This document shows, one piece after another, positions 33,121-40,976 of a stretch of DNA of 64,000 nucleotides (positions are counted from its first letter, which is position 1; every line of letters starts with the position of its first letter). The stretch is from Micromonospora globbae. Lineage in GTDB: Bacteria; Actinomycetota; Actinomycetes; Mycobacteriales; Micromonosporaceae. The notes under the pieces are model-generated. The model saw nothing but the letters and a program-made list of their open reading frames with translations, was not told where the DNA came from and did no database searches. The stretch spans positions 62,001 to 126,000 of the forward strand of contig NZ_RAQQ01000017.1 of assembly GCF_003610785.1 (NCBI RefSeq), read 5' to 3'. The position numbers and the translations under genes were made by a program.

Positions 33121-34845
33121 ATGCGTTCAAAGATTCCCGGAGCAGCCGTCGCCGCATCGGCGCTGGCGCTCGTCGTCGTCGCGGCGGGCTCCTGGTTTGG
33201 TTACCGAGAGTTAGTGCAGCCCTCCTGCTCCGGGCAGATCCAGCTCACGGTGGCGGTCGCCTCCGAACTCGCCCCGGCCGTCGACGACGCCGCCACGCAG
33301 TGGGTCGAGGACGGCGCCGCCGTCGGTGGCACCTGCATCGCCGTCAACGTCACCGCCTCCGACCCGGTCGAGGTGGCCGCCGTGGTCGCGGCCAAGCACG
33401 GCGCCGTCCTCGCCGGTGTGGGCCAGGCCCCCGGCACCGCCGTGGCGCCCGACGTCTGGATCCCGGACTCGTCGACCTGGCTGCTGCGCCTCAAGAAGGA
33501 CGCCACCGCGTTCGCGCCCACCAACGGGGCCTCGATCGCGCGCAGCCCCGTCGTGGTCGCGATGCCCGAGCCGATCGCCACCCGGCTCGGCTGGCCGAAC
33601 GCGAAGCTGGGCTGGAACGACCTGCTCAACCAGGTCAACAGCAGCAAGCCGCTGCGGACCGGCATCGTGGAGCCGACCCGTGACGCGGCCGGCCTCTCCG
33701 GCCTGCTGTCGCTGGCCACGGCCGCCGGCGGCGACCAGCAGCGCCAGATCGGCGCGCTGCGGGCGCTGGCGACCGGCCGGTCCGCCCTCCGCAACGACCT
33801 GCTGGCCCGGTTCCCGACCTCGAAGGACCCGACGGCGATCGCGAGCGGGCTCGGCGCGGCGGCGCTCTCCGAAGAGGACGTCATCGAGTACAACAGCAAG
33901 CAGCCGCCGGTGCCGCTGGCCGCGCTCTACCTGGACCCGGCGCCGGCTCCGCTCGACTACCCGTTCGCCGTGCTGCCCGGCATCGACCCCGACAAGGCCG
34001 CGGCGGCCCGGGTGCTCTACGAGCTGCTCACCACCTCCAGCTTCCGGGACCGGCTGGCCGCCCAGGCGCTGCGGGCGCCCGACGGCAACTGGGGCAAGGG
34101 GTTCGCCGCGCCGCAGGGCGCGCCGAGCCCGGCCGGCGGGCCGCCGACCGCGCCGAGCACCGGCGGGACGGCGGCCGGTGGATTGGACGCCGACTCCATC
34201 GACCGGGTCGTGTCCAGCTGGTCGATCGCCACCCAGACCGGACGCATGCTCGCCGTCATCGACGTCTCCGGCTCGATGAAGGCGGAGGTGCCGAGCGCCA
34301 ACAACCGCAGCCGGGAGGAGGTCACCGTGGAGGCGGCCCGGCGCGGGCTCGGCCTCTTCGACGACTCCTGGTCGATCGGGCTCTGGACCTTCTCCACCAA
34401 CCTCGTCGGCAACCGCGACTACCGGCAACTGGTCGACATCGGCCCGCTGTCGAGCAACCGCGGCAAGCTGGAGTCGGCGCTGAGCACGATCCGCCCGTCC
34501 AGTGGCGACACCGGCCTCTACGACACCATGCTGGCGGCGTACGAGGAGGTCCAGGAGGACTGGCAGGCCGGGCGGGTCAACTCGGTGGTGCTCTTCACCG
34601 ACGGCAAGAACGAGGACGCCGACGGCATCTCGCAGGCGACGCTGCTCGCCGAACTCAAGAAGCGCGCCGACCCCGAGCGGCCCGTGCAGGTCATCCTCAT
34701 CGGTATCGGTGACGAGGTCAGCAAGGCGGAGCTGGAGTCGATCACCAAGGTGACCGGTGGCGGCGCCTTCGTCGCCAAGAACCCGACCGAGATCAGCGGC
34801 ATCTTCCTGAGGGCCATCGCCCTGCGCCCGCCGGCGCCGCGCTGA
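33121..34845 (+). CDS. Membrane-anchored solute-binding-like / VWA domain fusion
   Basis: About 574 residues. An N-terminal membrane anchor (about 7-24) leads to an extracellular domain resembling periplasmic substrate-binding proteins (about 40-325: LTVAVASELAPAVDDAATQW, VAPDVWIPDSSTWLLRLKKD). A Pro/Gly linker (about 330-354) follows. The C-terminal von Willebrand A domain (about 370-570) has the complete MIDAS start VIDVSGSMK (Asp381, Ser383, Ser385), plus PSSGDTGLYDT and VLFTDGKNED. It probably binds a metal-dependent ligand at the cell surface; partner unknown. ATG 33121 is used; ATG 33091 adds ten residues. The upstream AT-rich stretch (TTGTAG at 33018, TAACTT at 33043) is a weak promoter candidate. 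Confidence 0.82.
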   Translation: MRSKIPGAAVAASALALVVVAAGSWFGYRELVQPSCSGQIQLTVAVASELAPAVDDAATQWVEDGAAVGGTCIAVNVTASDPVEVAAVVAAKHGAVLAGVGQAPGTAVAPDVWIPDSSTWLLRLKKDATAFAPTNGASIARSPVVVAMPEPIATRLGWPNAKLGWNDLLNQVNSSKPLRTGIVEPTRDAAGLSGLLSLATAAGGDQQRQIGALRALATGRSALRNDLLARFPTSKDPTAIASGLGAAALSEEDVIEYNSKQPPVPLAALYLDPAPAPLDYPFAVLPGIDPDKAAAARVLYELLTTSSFRDRLAAQALRAPDGNWGKGFAAPQGAPSPAGGPPTAPSTGGTAAGGLDADSIDRVVSSWSIATQTGRMLAVIDVSGSMKAEVPSANNRSREEVTVEAARRGLGLFDDSWSIGLWTFSTNLVGNRDYRQLVDIGPLSSNRGKLESALSTIRPSSGDTGLYDTMLAAYEEVQEDWQAGRVNSVVLFTDGKNEDADGISQATLLAELKKRADPERPVQVILIGIGDEVSKAELESITKVTGGGAFVAKNPTEISGIFLRAIALRPPAPR

Positions 34846-34868
34846 CCGGAGCGCTTCGTCCGATCCCG

Positions 34869-34902
34869 GTGCGGAAGGGTCCCCTCACGGGCCCTTCCGC
34901 AC
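34869..34902. terminator. Terminator after the VWA gene
   Basis: A perfect 11-bp stem, GTGCGGAAGGG (34869-34879) with CCCTTCCGCAC (34892-34902), and a 12-nt loop that can itself pair as CCC/GGG. Confidence 0.75.
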
Positions 34903-34948
34903 CGGCGTCTTGAGTCCTTCCGCACGGACGCCTCGGGCCCTCCCGCAC
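34893..34948. repeat. Degenerate 23-bp tandem repeat (3 copies)
   Basis: CCTTCCGCAC at 34893 and 34916 and CCTCCCGCAC at 34939, each exactly 23 nt apart, with partly conserved sequence between. The first copy is also the right arm of the terminator. The rest of the 34846-35142 gap should hold the promoter of the glycosyl-phosphate transferase gene. Confidence 0.7.
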
Positions 34949-35142
34949 CGACTTCGCCGGCCCTCCCCGCCGGCGCGTGCCTTCCGCTCGGCCCCGGCGG
35001 CCGGCAAAGTGACGGCAATACGTCGGAAGCAATCGCTTGCCACGCTTGGCGGGGCAGGATGTCGTCGGTGCTCCGGATCGGCGCCGTGCTGCCGGCCGGC
35101 CGGATGGTCGACCGGGGCGTCCTGAGCGAAGTGGGAGGGCCC

Positions 35143-36618
35143 GTGACCTCGGCTACGCTGTTGACCCCCGCCAGGACGCCGTCGGAGGCCGCGTCCACGG
35201 TCGCGAACCGCATCGACGAACGGGCCTACATCCGGGTCCTCGTCGTACTGGACTCCGCCGTGCTCACGGTCGCGCTGCTGACGGGCTACCTGGCCCGCTT
35301 CGGCGACGAGACGCCGGGCGGTTCGAAGATCCCGTACGTGCTGGTGGCTCCCGGGCTCGTGCTGGCCTGGCTGGTCTCCCTGAAGGCGCTGGGCTGCTAC
35401 GACGACCGCGTGATCGGCTACGGGGCCGACGAGTACCGCCGGGTCGGCACCGCGAGCCTGCGGCTGGCCGGCGGCATCGCCATCGTCGGCTACGTCGCCG
35501 ACGTGGGCGTCTCCCGGGGCTTCCTGGCCATCACCTTCGCGGTGGGCACCGTCGGCCTCGAGGTGGCCCGCTTCGCCGCCCGCAAACGGCTGCACCGGGC
35601 CCGGTCGCGCGGTGACGGCTGGTCCCGCCGGGTGCTCGTGGTGGGCGACACGGCGCACGCGCTGGACCTGGTGCAGACCCTCCGCCGCGAGCCGTACGCG
35701 GGCTACACCGTGGTCGGGGCGTGCATCCCGGACGCGCTGCTCGCCCCCGTGCCGCAACGGCTGGGCGACGTGCCGGTGGTCGGCTCGTTCCGGGGCATCC
35801 CGGAGGCGGCCACCGCGATCGGCGCGGACACGGTGGCGGTGACGGCGTCCGTCGAGCTGACCGCCGGACGCCTGCGCCGGCTCGGGTGGCAGCTCGAGGG
35901 GACCGGGATCGACCTGGTGGTCGCCCCCGCGCTGACCGACGTCGCCGGCCCGCGGATCCACACCCGCCCGGTGGCCGGCCTGCCGCTCATCCACGTCGAG
36001 GCGCCCGAGTTCCGGGGCGCCCGCAAGCTCGTGAAGGGCCTCGTCGACCGGTCCGCGGCCGCGGTCGCGCTGACGCTGCTGATGCCGCTGCTGGCGGCCA
36101 TCGCGGTCGCCGTACGGGTGGACAGCCGTGGCCCGGTGCTGTTCCGCCAGACCCGGGTCGGTCAGGGCGGCCGGGAGTTCGGAGTGTGGAAGTTCCGCAC
36201 CATGGTGGTCGACGCCGACGCGCTGCTCGGCGGGTTGGCGGCCCGCAACGAGACCGACGGCCTGATGTTCAAGATGCGCGAGGATCCGCGGGTCACCCGC
36301 GTCGGGCGCCTGTTGCGCAAGTGGTCGCTGGACGAGCTGCCGCAGCTGGTCAACGTCCTGCTCGGCCAGATGAGCCTGGTCGGTCCCCGTCCGCCGCTGC
36401 CGTCGGAGGTGGCGCGCTACGACGGGGACGTGGCCCGGCGGCTGCTCGTCAAGCCGGGCATGACGGGGCTCTGGCAGGTCAGTGGCCGGTCCGACCTGAG
36501 CTGGGAGGACGGCATCCGCCTCGACCTGTACTACGTGGAGAACTGGTCCCTCGCCGCCGACCTCACGATCCTCTGGAAGACGTTCGGGGCGGTGGTCAAC
36601 GGCCGCGGGGCGTACTGA
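35143..36618 (+). CDS. Polyprenyl-phosphate sugar-1-phosphate transferase (WbaP/CpsE-like)
   Basis: A 491-residue initiating transferase for exopolysaccharide synthesis. Four N-terminal membrane helices are followed by a CoA-binding-like domain with RRVLVVGDTAHALDLVQTLR. A fifth membrane segment (about VALTLLMPLLAAIAVAVRV) leads to the catalytic domain. Catalytic blocks: GPVLFRQTRVGQGGREFGVW, KFRTMVVDA, RKWSLDELPQLVNVLLGQMS, LVGPRPPLPSEV and KPGMTGLWQVSGRSDLSWED. I prefer GTG 35143 (GGGAGG 5 nt away); ATG 35059 in the same frame adds 28 residues. No other polysaccharide genes flank it, so it may serve as a stand-alone initiator. Confidence 0.92.
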   Translation: MTSATLLTPARTPSEAASTVANRIDERAYIRVLVVLDSAVLTVALLTGYLARFGDETPGGSKIPYVLVAPGLVLAWLVSLKALGCYDDRVIGYGADEYRRVGTASLRLAGGIAIVGYVADVGVSRGFLAITFAVGTVGLEVARFAARKRLHRARSRGDGWSRRVLVVGDTAHALDLVQTLRREPYAGYTVVGACIPDALLAPVPQRLGDVPVVGSFRGIPEAATAIGADTVAVTASVELTAGRLRRLGWQLEGTGIDLVVAPALTDVAGPRIHTRPVAGLPLIHVEAPEFRGARKLVKGLVDRSAAAVALTLLMPLLAAIAVAVRVDSRGPVLFRQTRVGQGGREFGVWKFRTMVVDADALLGGLAARNETDGLMFKMREDPRVTRVGRLLRKWSLDELPQLVNVLLGQMSLVGPRPPLPSEVARYDGDVARRLLVKPGMTGLWQVSGRSDLSWEDGIRLDLYYVENWSLAADLTILWKTFGAVVNGRGAY

Positions 36619-36625
36619 GCGGCGG

Positions 36626-37756
36626 TCAGGCGTCCGGCCCGGTCCAGTCGAGGCAGACCACGACGGCGTCGTCGACCAGGTCGCCGGACACGAAGGCGCG
36701 CAGGTCGCCGAGGAGCGACCGGACGGCGTCCAGCGGCTCCATGGGCCCGGTCCGGCGCAGGAAGCGGTCCAGCGCCGTCTCGCCGTACCGGGCGTGCTGG
36801 CCGGCGGCCTCCATGACGCCGTCGCTGAGCACGAAGAGCCGCTCTCCCCGGCGCAGCGGGAACCGCTGCTCGCGGTAGTCGGTGCCCTCGAACATGCCGA
36901 GCGGGAACTGGGCCTCCAGCGGCTGCTCGGTGACCTCGCCGTCACTCACCCGTACCAGGCGCGGGGAACCCGCGTCGACGGCCGTCATCACGCCGCTGGC
37001 CAGGTCCAGCTCCATGAGCAGGGCGGAGAGGTACCGCTCGCCGCGGTGCTGGTCGTAGACGGCCTGGTCGGCGAGGGCCGCCTGGTCCGCGAGGGGGAGA
37101 CCGGCCCGGCGCGCGTTGCGCAGGGCGCTCGTCGCCAGCGCGGTGAGCATCGACGCGGCGACCCCCTCGCCGGTGCCGTTGATGATGGCGAGCCAGAGCC
37201 GGTGCCCGTCGTCGGACCAGTCGAAGCTGTCGCCCCGCACCGCGTACGCCGGCTCCAACTGACCGGCCAGCCGGAACGCCGGGCGGTTCCGGCTCCGGCC
37301 GGGCAGCAGCTCCCACTGCATCTCGGCGGCGAGCGTCAGCCGGCGGGTGCGGCGGGCGGCCCGGTAGACGTCCGTGCCGGCCGCGACGGCCGCCAGCTCG
37401 TGGGCGAGCGCGGTGGCGATCTCGGCCAGCTCCGCCAGTACGGCGGACGCGTCGGGCACCGGGGCCAGCCGGAGGACGCCCCGCCGCTCGCCGCGCATGC
37501 TCACCGGGACGTAGGCGGTGTGCCCGTCCCGCACCGGCTCCTGGTGGTCGAAGCAGCGCCACGCGGGGTGGCCGGGGCTGGTGACCGGCTCCTCCGGGCC
37601 GAGCGGCACCAGGGCCGCGAGGCGGTAGTCGACCTGGAGCAGCTCGACGGCGGTGATCCCGTACGACCCGGCGAGCACGTCGGCGACGGCGTCGACCAGC
37701 CGGTCGACGGGCGCCTCCGTGAGGGCACTTCGTGCCCGGTCGACCGGTTCGCTCAT
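36626..37756 (-). CDS. PP2C/SpoIIE-family protein phosphatase
   Basis: A 376-residue protein with an N-terminal GAF-like sensor region (about 1-130) and a SpoIIE/RsbU-type PP2C domain. Readable metal-site motifs are GDSFDW (Asp176, Asp179), SDGVMEA (Asp312) and DDAVVVCLD. The usual DxxGxG motif reads N193-G-T-G-E-G, so one expected metal-ligand Asp is Asn. Such proteins dephosphorylate anti-sigma antagonists in general stress signalling; no such partner is nearby. ATG 37756 has a GAGGAG site. It converges on the transferase gene with only 7 nt between stops. Confidence 0.85.
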   Translation of the reverse strand: MSEPVDRARSALTEAPVDRLVDAVADVLAGSYGITAVELLQVDYRLAALVPLGPEEPVTSPGHPAWRCFDHQEPVRDGHTAYVPVSMRGERRGVLRLAPVPDASAVLAELAEIATALAHELAAVAAGTDVYRAARRTRRLTLAAEMQWELLPGRSRNRPAFRLAGQLEPAYAVRGDSFDWSDDGHRLWLAIINGTGEGVAASMLTALATSALRNARRAGLPLADQAALADQAVYDQHRGERYLSALLMELDLASGVMTAVDAGSPRLVRVSDGEVTEQPLEAQFPLGMFEGTDYREQRFPLRRGERLFVLSDGVMEAAGQHARYGETALDRFLRRTGPMEPLDAVRSLLGDLRAFVSGDLVDDAVVVCLDWTGPDA

Positions 37757-37813
37757 CCCCGCTCCTCGCTCACCGGCCCGATCCGCCTCGCTGCGGAGTA
37801 GTCTCGGGCCACC

Positions 37814-38389
37814 ATGGCCGAACTGCACGGTCCGCCGGACCCCGAGACGAGTATGGCCGCCGCGCTGGACGCGGCGGCGGGCGCCCTGCTGACCGTGTGG
37901 GAGGCGGCGCGGGAGCGGACGACCAGCCGGCTGTCCGGTGCCCAGTTGCGCGCCGTCATGGTGATCGAGCAGCACGACGGCATCAACCTGCGACGGCTCG
38001 CCAGCCGGCTCGACATGTTGCTCAGCTCGGCCAGCCGGCTCTGCGACCGGCTGGTGGCCGCGGGGATGCTGGAGCGCGAGCCCGGCCGGCTCGACCGCCG
38101 GGAGATCTCGCTGCACCTGACCCCGGAGGCCCGGCGGCTGCTGGCCGAGCTTCGCGAGGACCGGCGCGAGCAACTCGCCCGGATCCTCTCCGGCATGTCA
38201 CCGGAGGGGCGGGACGCGCTGCTGCGCGGGATGCGGGAGTTCGACGAGACGGCCCGCCGGCAGGAGGCCGAGTCCGCGCCGGTCGAGCCGGTCCCGGTCC
38301 GGCCCGACGCCCTCGACGACGATGCCCGGGCGCTGCCCGCTCCCCGGGACTGGCCGGCGGGTGACCCGCCGGTGGCGCGGACGGCCTGA
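37814..38389 (+). CDS. MarR-family transcriptional regulator
   Basis: This 191-residue protein has a MarR winged-helix core: SGAQLRAVMVIEQHDGINLR, a recognition helix in LDMLLSSASRLCDRLVAAGM, and a wing region REPGRLDRREISLHLTPEA. The final 40 residues are an acidic and Pro-rich tail. It is divergent from the PP2C phosphatase across 57 bp, and the two may be co-regulated. TAGTCT at 37799-37804 looks like a -10 element about 10 nt before the ATG, implying a very short leader. Confidence 0.88.
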   Translation: MAELHGPPDPETSMAAALDAAAGALLTVWEAARERTTSRLSGAQLRAVMVIEQHDGINLRRLASRLDMLLSSASRLCDRLVAAGMLEREPGRLDRREISLHLTPEARRLLAELREDRREQLARILSGMSPEGRDALLRGMREFDETARRQEAESAPVEPVPVRPDALDDDARALPAPRDWPAGDPPVARTA

Positions 38390-38464
38390 CGCCGGTACCG
38401 CAGCACCACGCCGCGCGCCGGTGCACGCGGGATCGCGCGGCGCGGCCCGCCGGGGGTCCGGTGC

Positions 38465-39703
38465 TCAGGCGGCGCGGGCGAGCCAGCCGGAGGGCCACGC
38501 GATGATCCGGCGGACGACCGAGCCGGCCGCGCCCACCACGGCGGCGTCCGCGCCCAGCGCGGCGGGCCGTACGGTGACCGGCGACCAGGCCGCCGTGAGC
38601 ACCCGGCGGGAGATCTCGGCGAGGACCGGTGGCCGCAGCCACGGCGCGAGCGGGGCGTACCCGCCGCCGAGCACCACGGTGTCGAGGTCGAGCAGGTTCA
38701 CGACGGCGGCGACCGCCACGCCGAGCGCCGTGCCGGCCTCGTGCAGCGCGTCCAACGCGGCCGTGGACCCCGCCTCGGCGAGTTCGGCGAGGCGGGTGGC
38801 GGCGGTGTCCGCCGGCAGGTCGGCCTCGGCCAGTCCGGCGGCGGCCAGGATGGCCTCCTGCCCGGCGTACCGCTCCAGGCAGCCGCGCCCGCCGCAGCGG
38901 CAGGGGCGTCCCTCGGGCCGGACGGGGATGTGCCCGATCTCGCCGCTCCAGCCCCGGGTGCCCCGGAAGAGGGCGCCGTCCAGCACGATCCCGGCGCCGA
39001 TGCCGACCTCGCCGGTGATGTGCAGGAAGCTGGCCGGGGCCGCGGGGCCGGCGTGCAGTTCGCCGAGCGCGGCCAGGTTGGCCTCGTTGTCGACCACGAG
39101 CGGGGGCACCCCGTCGACTCGCTCGGTCAGTGGCGCGTGCCCGGCGAGCAGGGCCGGCACGGGGACGTCCCGCCAGCCCAGGTTCGGCGCCAGCCGGACG
39201 GTGCCGGCGTCGTCGACCAGTCCGGGTACGGCGAGTGCCGCCCCGGCCAGGGGGAGGCCCTGCGCGGCCGCGTCGGTCCGGGCCCGTACGGCCAGCGCGA
39301 CGAGCCGGGTGAGCGCGTCGGCGGGGGAGAGCGGGCGCAGGTCGGCGCGGTGCACCGTGTGGTGGCGTACCCGGCCGGCCAGGTCGACCACGCAGGCGGC
39401 CAGGTAGTCGACGTTGACCTCCAGGCCGAGCCCGGCCGGCCCGTCGCCGGCCAGAACGAGTCCCCGGGCCGGGCGGCCCGCTCCGGCGCGTGGCGCCGGC
39501 TCGGCCTCGGTGACCAGTCGGCCGGTGATGAGGTCCTCGACGACCGCGGAGACGGTGGCCCGGGTGAGGCCGGTCTCCGCGGCGAGGTCGGCCCGGGAGG
39601 GAGGGCGTTCGGCGGCGGCTATCCGGCCGAGCACCACGGCGAGGTTGAGTTCCCGCAGGCTGCCCTGGCGGACCGCCCCCACGGGTCCGGAGGTAGTCGT
39701 CAC
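38465..39703 (-). CDS. ROK-family transcriptional repressor (XylR-like)
   Basis: A 412-residue ROK repressor. The N-terminal winged helix (SRADLAAETGLTRATVSAVV) is followed by a sugar-kinase-like domain with VDNEANLAALGELHAG. The zinc/ROK signature is PCRCGGRGCLERYAG. It is divergent from xylA-xylB, so xylose-responsive repression of that operon is the natural reading. Start GTG 39703; AAGGGG abuts it, an unusually tight ribosome site, so the true start may lie slightly downstream. Confidence 0.88.
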   Translation of the reverse strand: MTTTSGPVGAVRQGSLRELNLAVVLGRIAAAERPPSRADLAAETGLTRATVSAVVEDLITGRLVTEAEPAPRAGAGRPARGLVLAGDGPAGLGLEVNVDYLAACVVDLAGRVRHHTVHRADLRPLSPADALTRLVALAVRARTDAAAQGLPLAGAALAVPGLVDDAGTVRLAPNLGWRDVPVPALLAGHAPLTERVDGVPPLVVDNEANLAALGELHAGPAAPASFLHITGEVGIGAGIVLDGALFRGTRGWSGEIGHIPVRPEGRPCRCGGRGCLERYAGQEAILAAAGLAEADLPADTAATRLAELAEAGSTAALDALHEAGTALGVAVAAVVNLLDLDTVVLGGGYAPLAPWLRPPVLAEISRRVLTAAWSPVTVRPAALGADAAVVGAAGSVVRRIIAWPSGWLARAA

Positions 39704-39706
39704 CCC

Positions 39707-39747
39707 TTGACAGTGCCACAGGTCACGCAAATAATTCAATCGCTGAA
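39707..39747 (+). promoter_or_regulatory. xylA promoter and candidate XylR operator
   Basis: TTGACA at 39707-39712 is followed after 18 nt by ATAATT (39731-39736), an unusually consensus-like promoter for this genome, reading towards xylA. Overlapping its downstream edge is the interrupted palindrome TTCAATCGCTGAA (39735-39747), well placed for repression by the divergently encoded ROK protein. Confidence 0.65.
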
Positions 39748-39778
39748 CAAATAGCCGACACCACCTGCGGAGGCCGCC

Positions 39779-40966
39779 ATGGCACCCCGTCCCACCCCCG
39801 CCGACAAGTTCTCCTTCGGGCTCTGGACCGTGGGCTGGCAGGCCCGCGACCCGTTCGGTGACGCCACCCGCCCCGCCCTCGACGCGGTCGAGGCGGTGCA
39901 CCGGCTCGCCGAGCTCGGCGCGTACGGCATCACCTTCCACGACGACGACCTGGTCCCCTTCGGTGCGGACGCCGCCACCCGCGACCAGCACATCGCCCGG
40001 TTCCGCAAGGCGCTCGACGAGACCGGGCTGGTGGTGCCGATGGTCACCACCAACCTCTTCACCCACCCCGTCTTCAAGGACGGCGGGTTCACCAGCAACG
40101 ACCGTGACGTGCGGCGGTACGCGCTGCGCAAGGTGCTGCGCAACGTCGACCTCGCGGCCGAGCTGGGCGCGCGCACCTTCGTGATGTGGGGCGGCCGGGA
40201 GGGCTCCGAGTACGACGTGGCCAAGGACGTGCGTGCCGCGCTGGACCGTTACCGCGAGGCCGTCGACCTGCTCACCCAGTACGTCATCGACCGCGGCTAC
40301 GACCTGCGGTTCGCGCTCGAACCGAAGCCGAACGAGCCGCGCGGCGACATCCTGCTGCCCACCGTCGGGCACGCGCTGGCGTTCATCTCCACGCTGGCCC
40401 ATCCCGAGCTGGTGGGCCTGAACCCGGAGGTCGGCCACGAGCAGATGGCCGGGCTGAACTACGCCCACGGCATCGCCCAGGCGCTCTGGCAGGGCAAGCT
40501 GTTCCACCTCGACCTCAACGGCCAGCGCGGCATCAAGTACGACCAGGACCTGGTCTTCGGTCACGGCGACCTGCTCAACGCGTTCGCCCTCGTCGACCTG
40601 CTGGAGAACGGCGGCCCCCAGGGCGGGCCGGCGTACGACGGCCCCCGGCACTTCGACTACAAGCCCTCCCGCACCGAGGACTTCAGCGGGGTGTGGGCCT
40701 CCGCCGAGGCGAACATGCGGACCTACCTGCTGCTCAAGGAGCGGGCCGCCGCGTTCCGCGCCGACCCCGAGGTCGCCGAGGCGCTGGCCGCCAGCAAGGT
40801 CGCCGAGCTCGCCGTCCCGACGCTGGGCGACGGGGAGAGCTACGCCGAGCTGCTGAACGACCGCTCCGCCTTCGAGGAGTTCGACGTCGACGCGGTCGCG
40901 GCCCGGGGCTTCGGTTTCGTCCGGCTCAACCAGCTCGCCGTCGAGCACCTGCTCGGCGCGCGCTGA
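39779..40966 (+). CDS. xylA: Xylose isomerase
   Basis: A 395-residue, actinobacterial-length xylose isomerase that converts D-xylose to D-xylulose with divalent metals. Family blocks: KFSFGLWTVGWQARDPFG, GITFHDDDLVPFG (catalytic His region), LALEPKPNEPRGDI in slightly variant form, GLNPEVGHEQMAGLN and FHLDLNGQRGIKYDQDLVFG. Start ATG has GGAGG 6 nt upstream. It is followed after 10 nt by xylB. Confidence 0.97.
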   Translation: MAPRPTPADKFSFGLWTVGWQARDPFGDATRPALDAVEAVHRLAELGAYGITFHDDDLVPFGADAATRDQHIARFRKALDETGLVVPMVTTNLFTHPVFKDGGFTSNDRDVRRYALRKVLRNVDLAAELGARTFVMWGGREGSEYDVAKDVRAALDRYREAVDLLTQYVIDRGYDLRFALEPKPNEPRGDILLPTVGHALAFISTLAHPELVGLNPEVGHEQMAGLNYAHGIAQALWQGKLFHLDLNGQRGIKYDQDLVFGHGDLLNAFALVDLLENGGPQGGPAYDGPRHFDYKPSRTEDFSGVWASAEANMRTYLLLKERAAAFRADPEVAEALAASKVAELAVPTLGDGESYAELLNDRSAFEEFDVDAVAARGFGFVRLNQLAVEHLLGAR

Positions 40967-40976
40967 GGCGGTCGCC

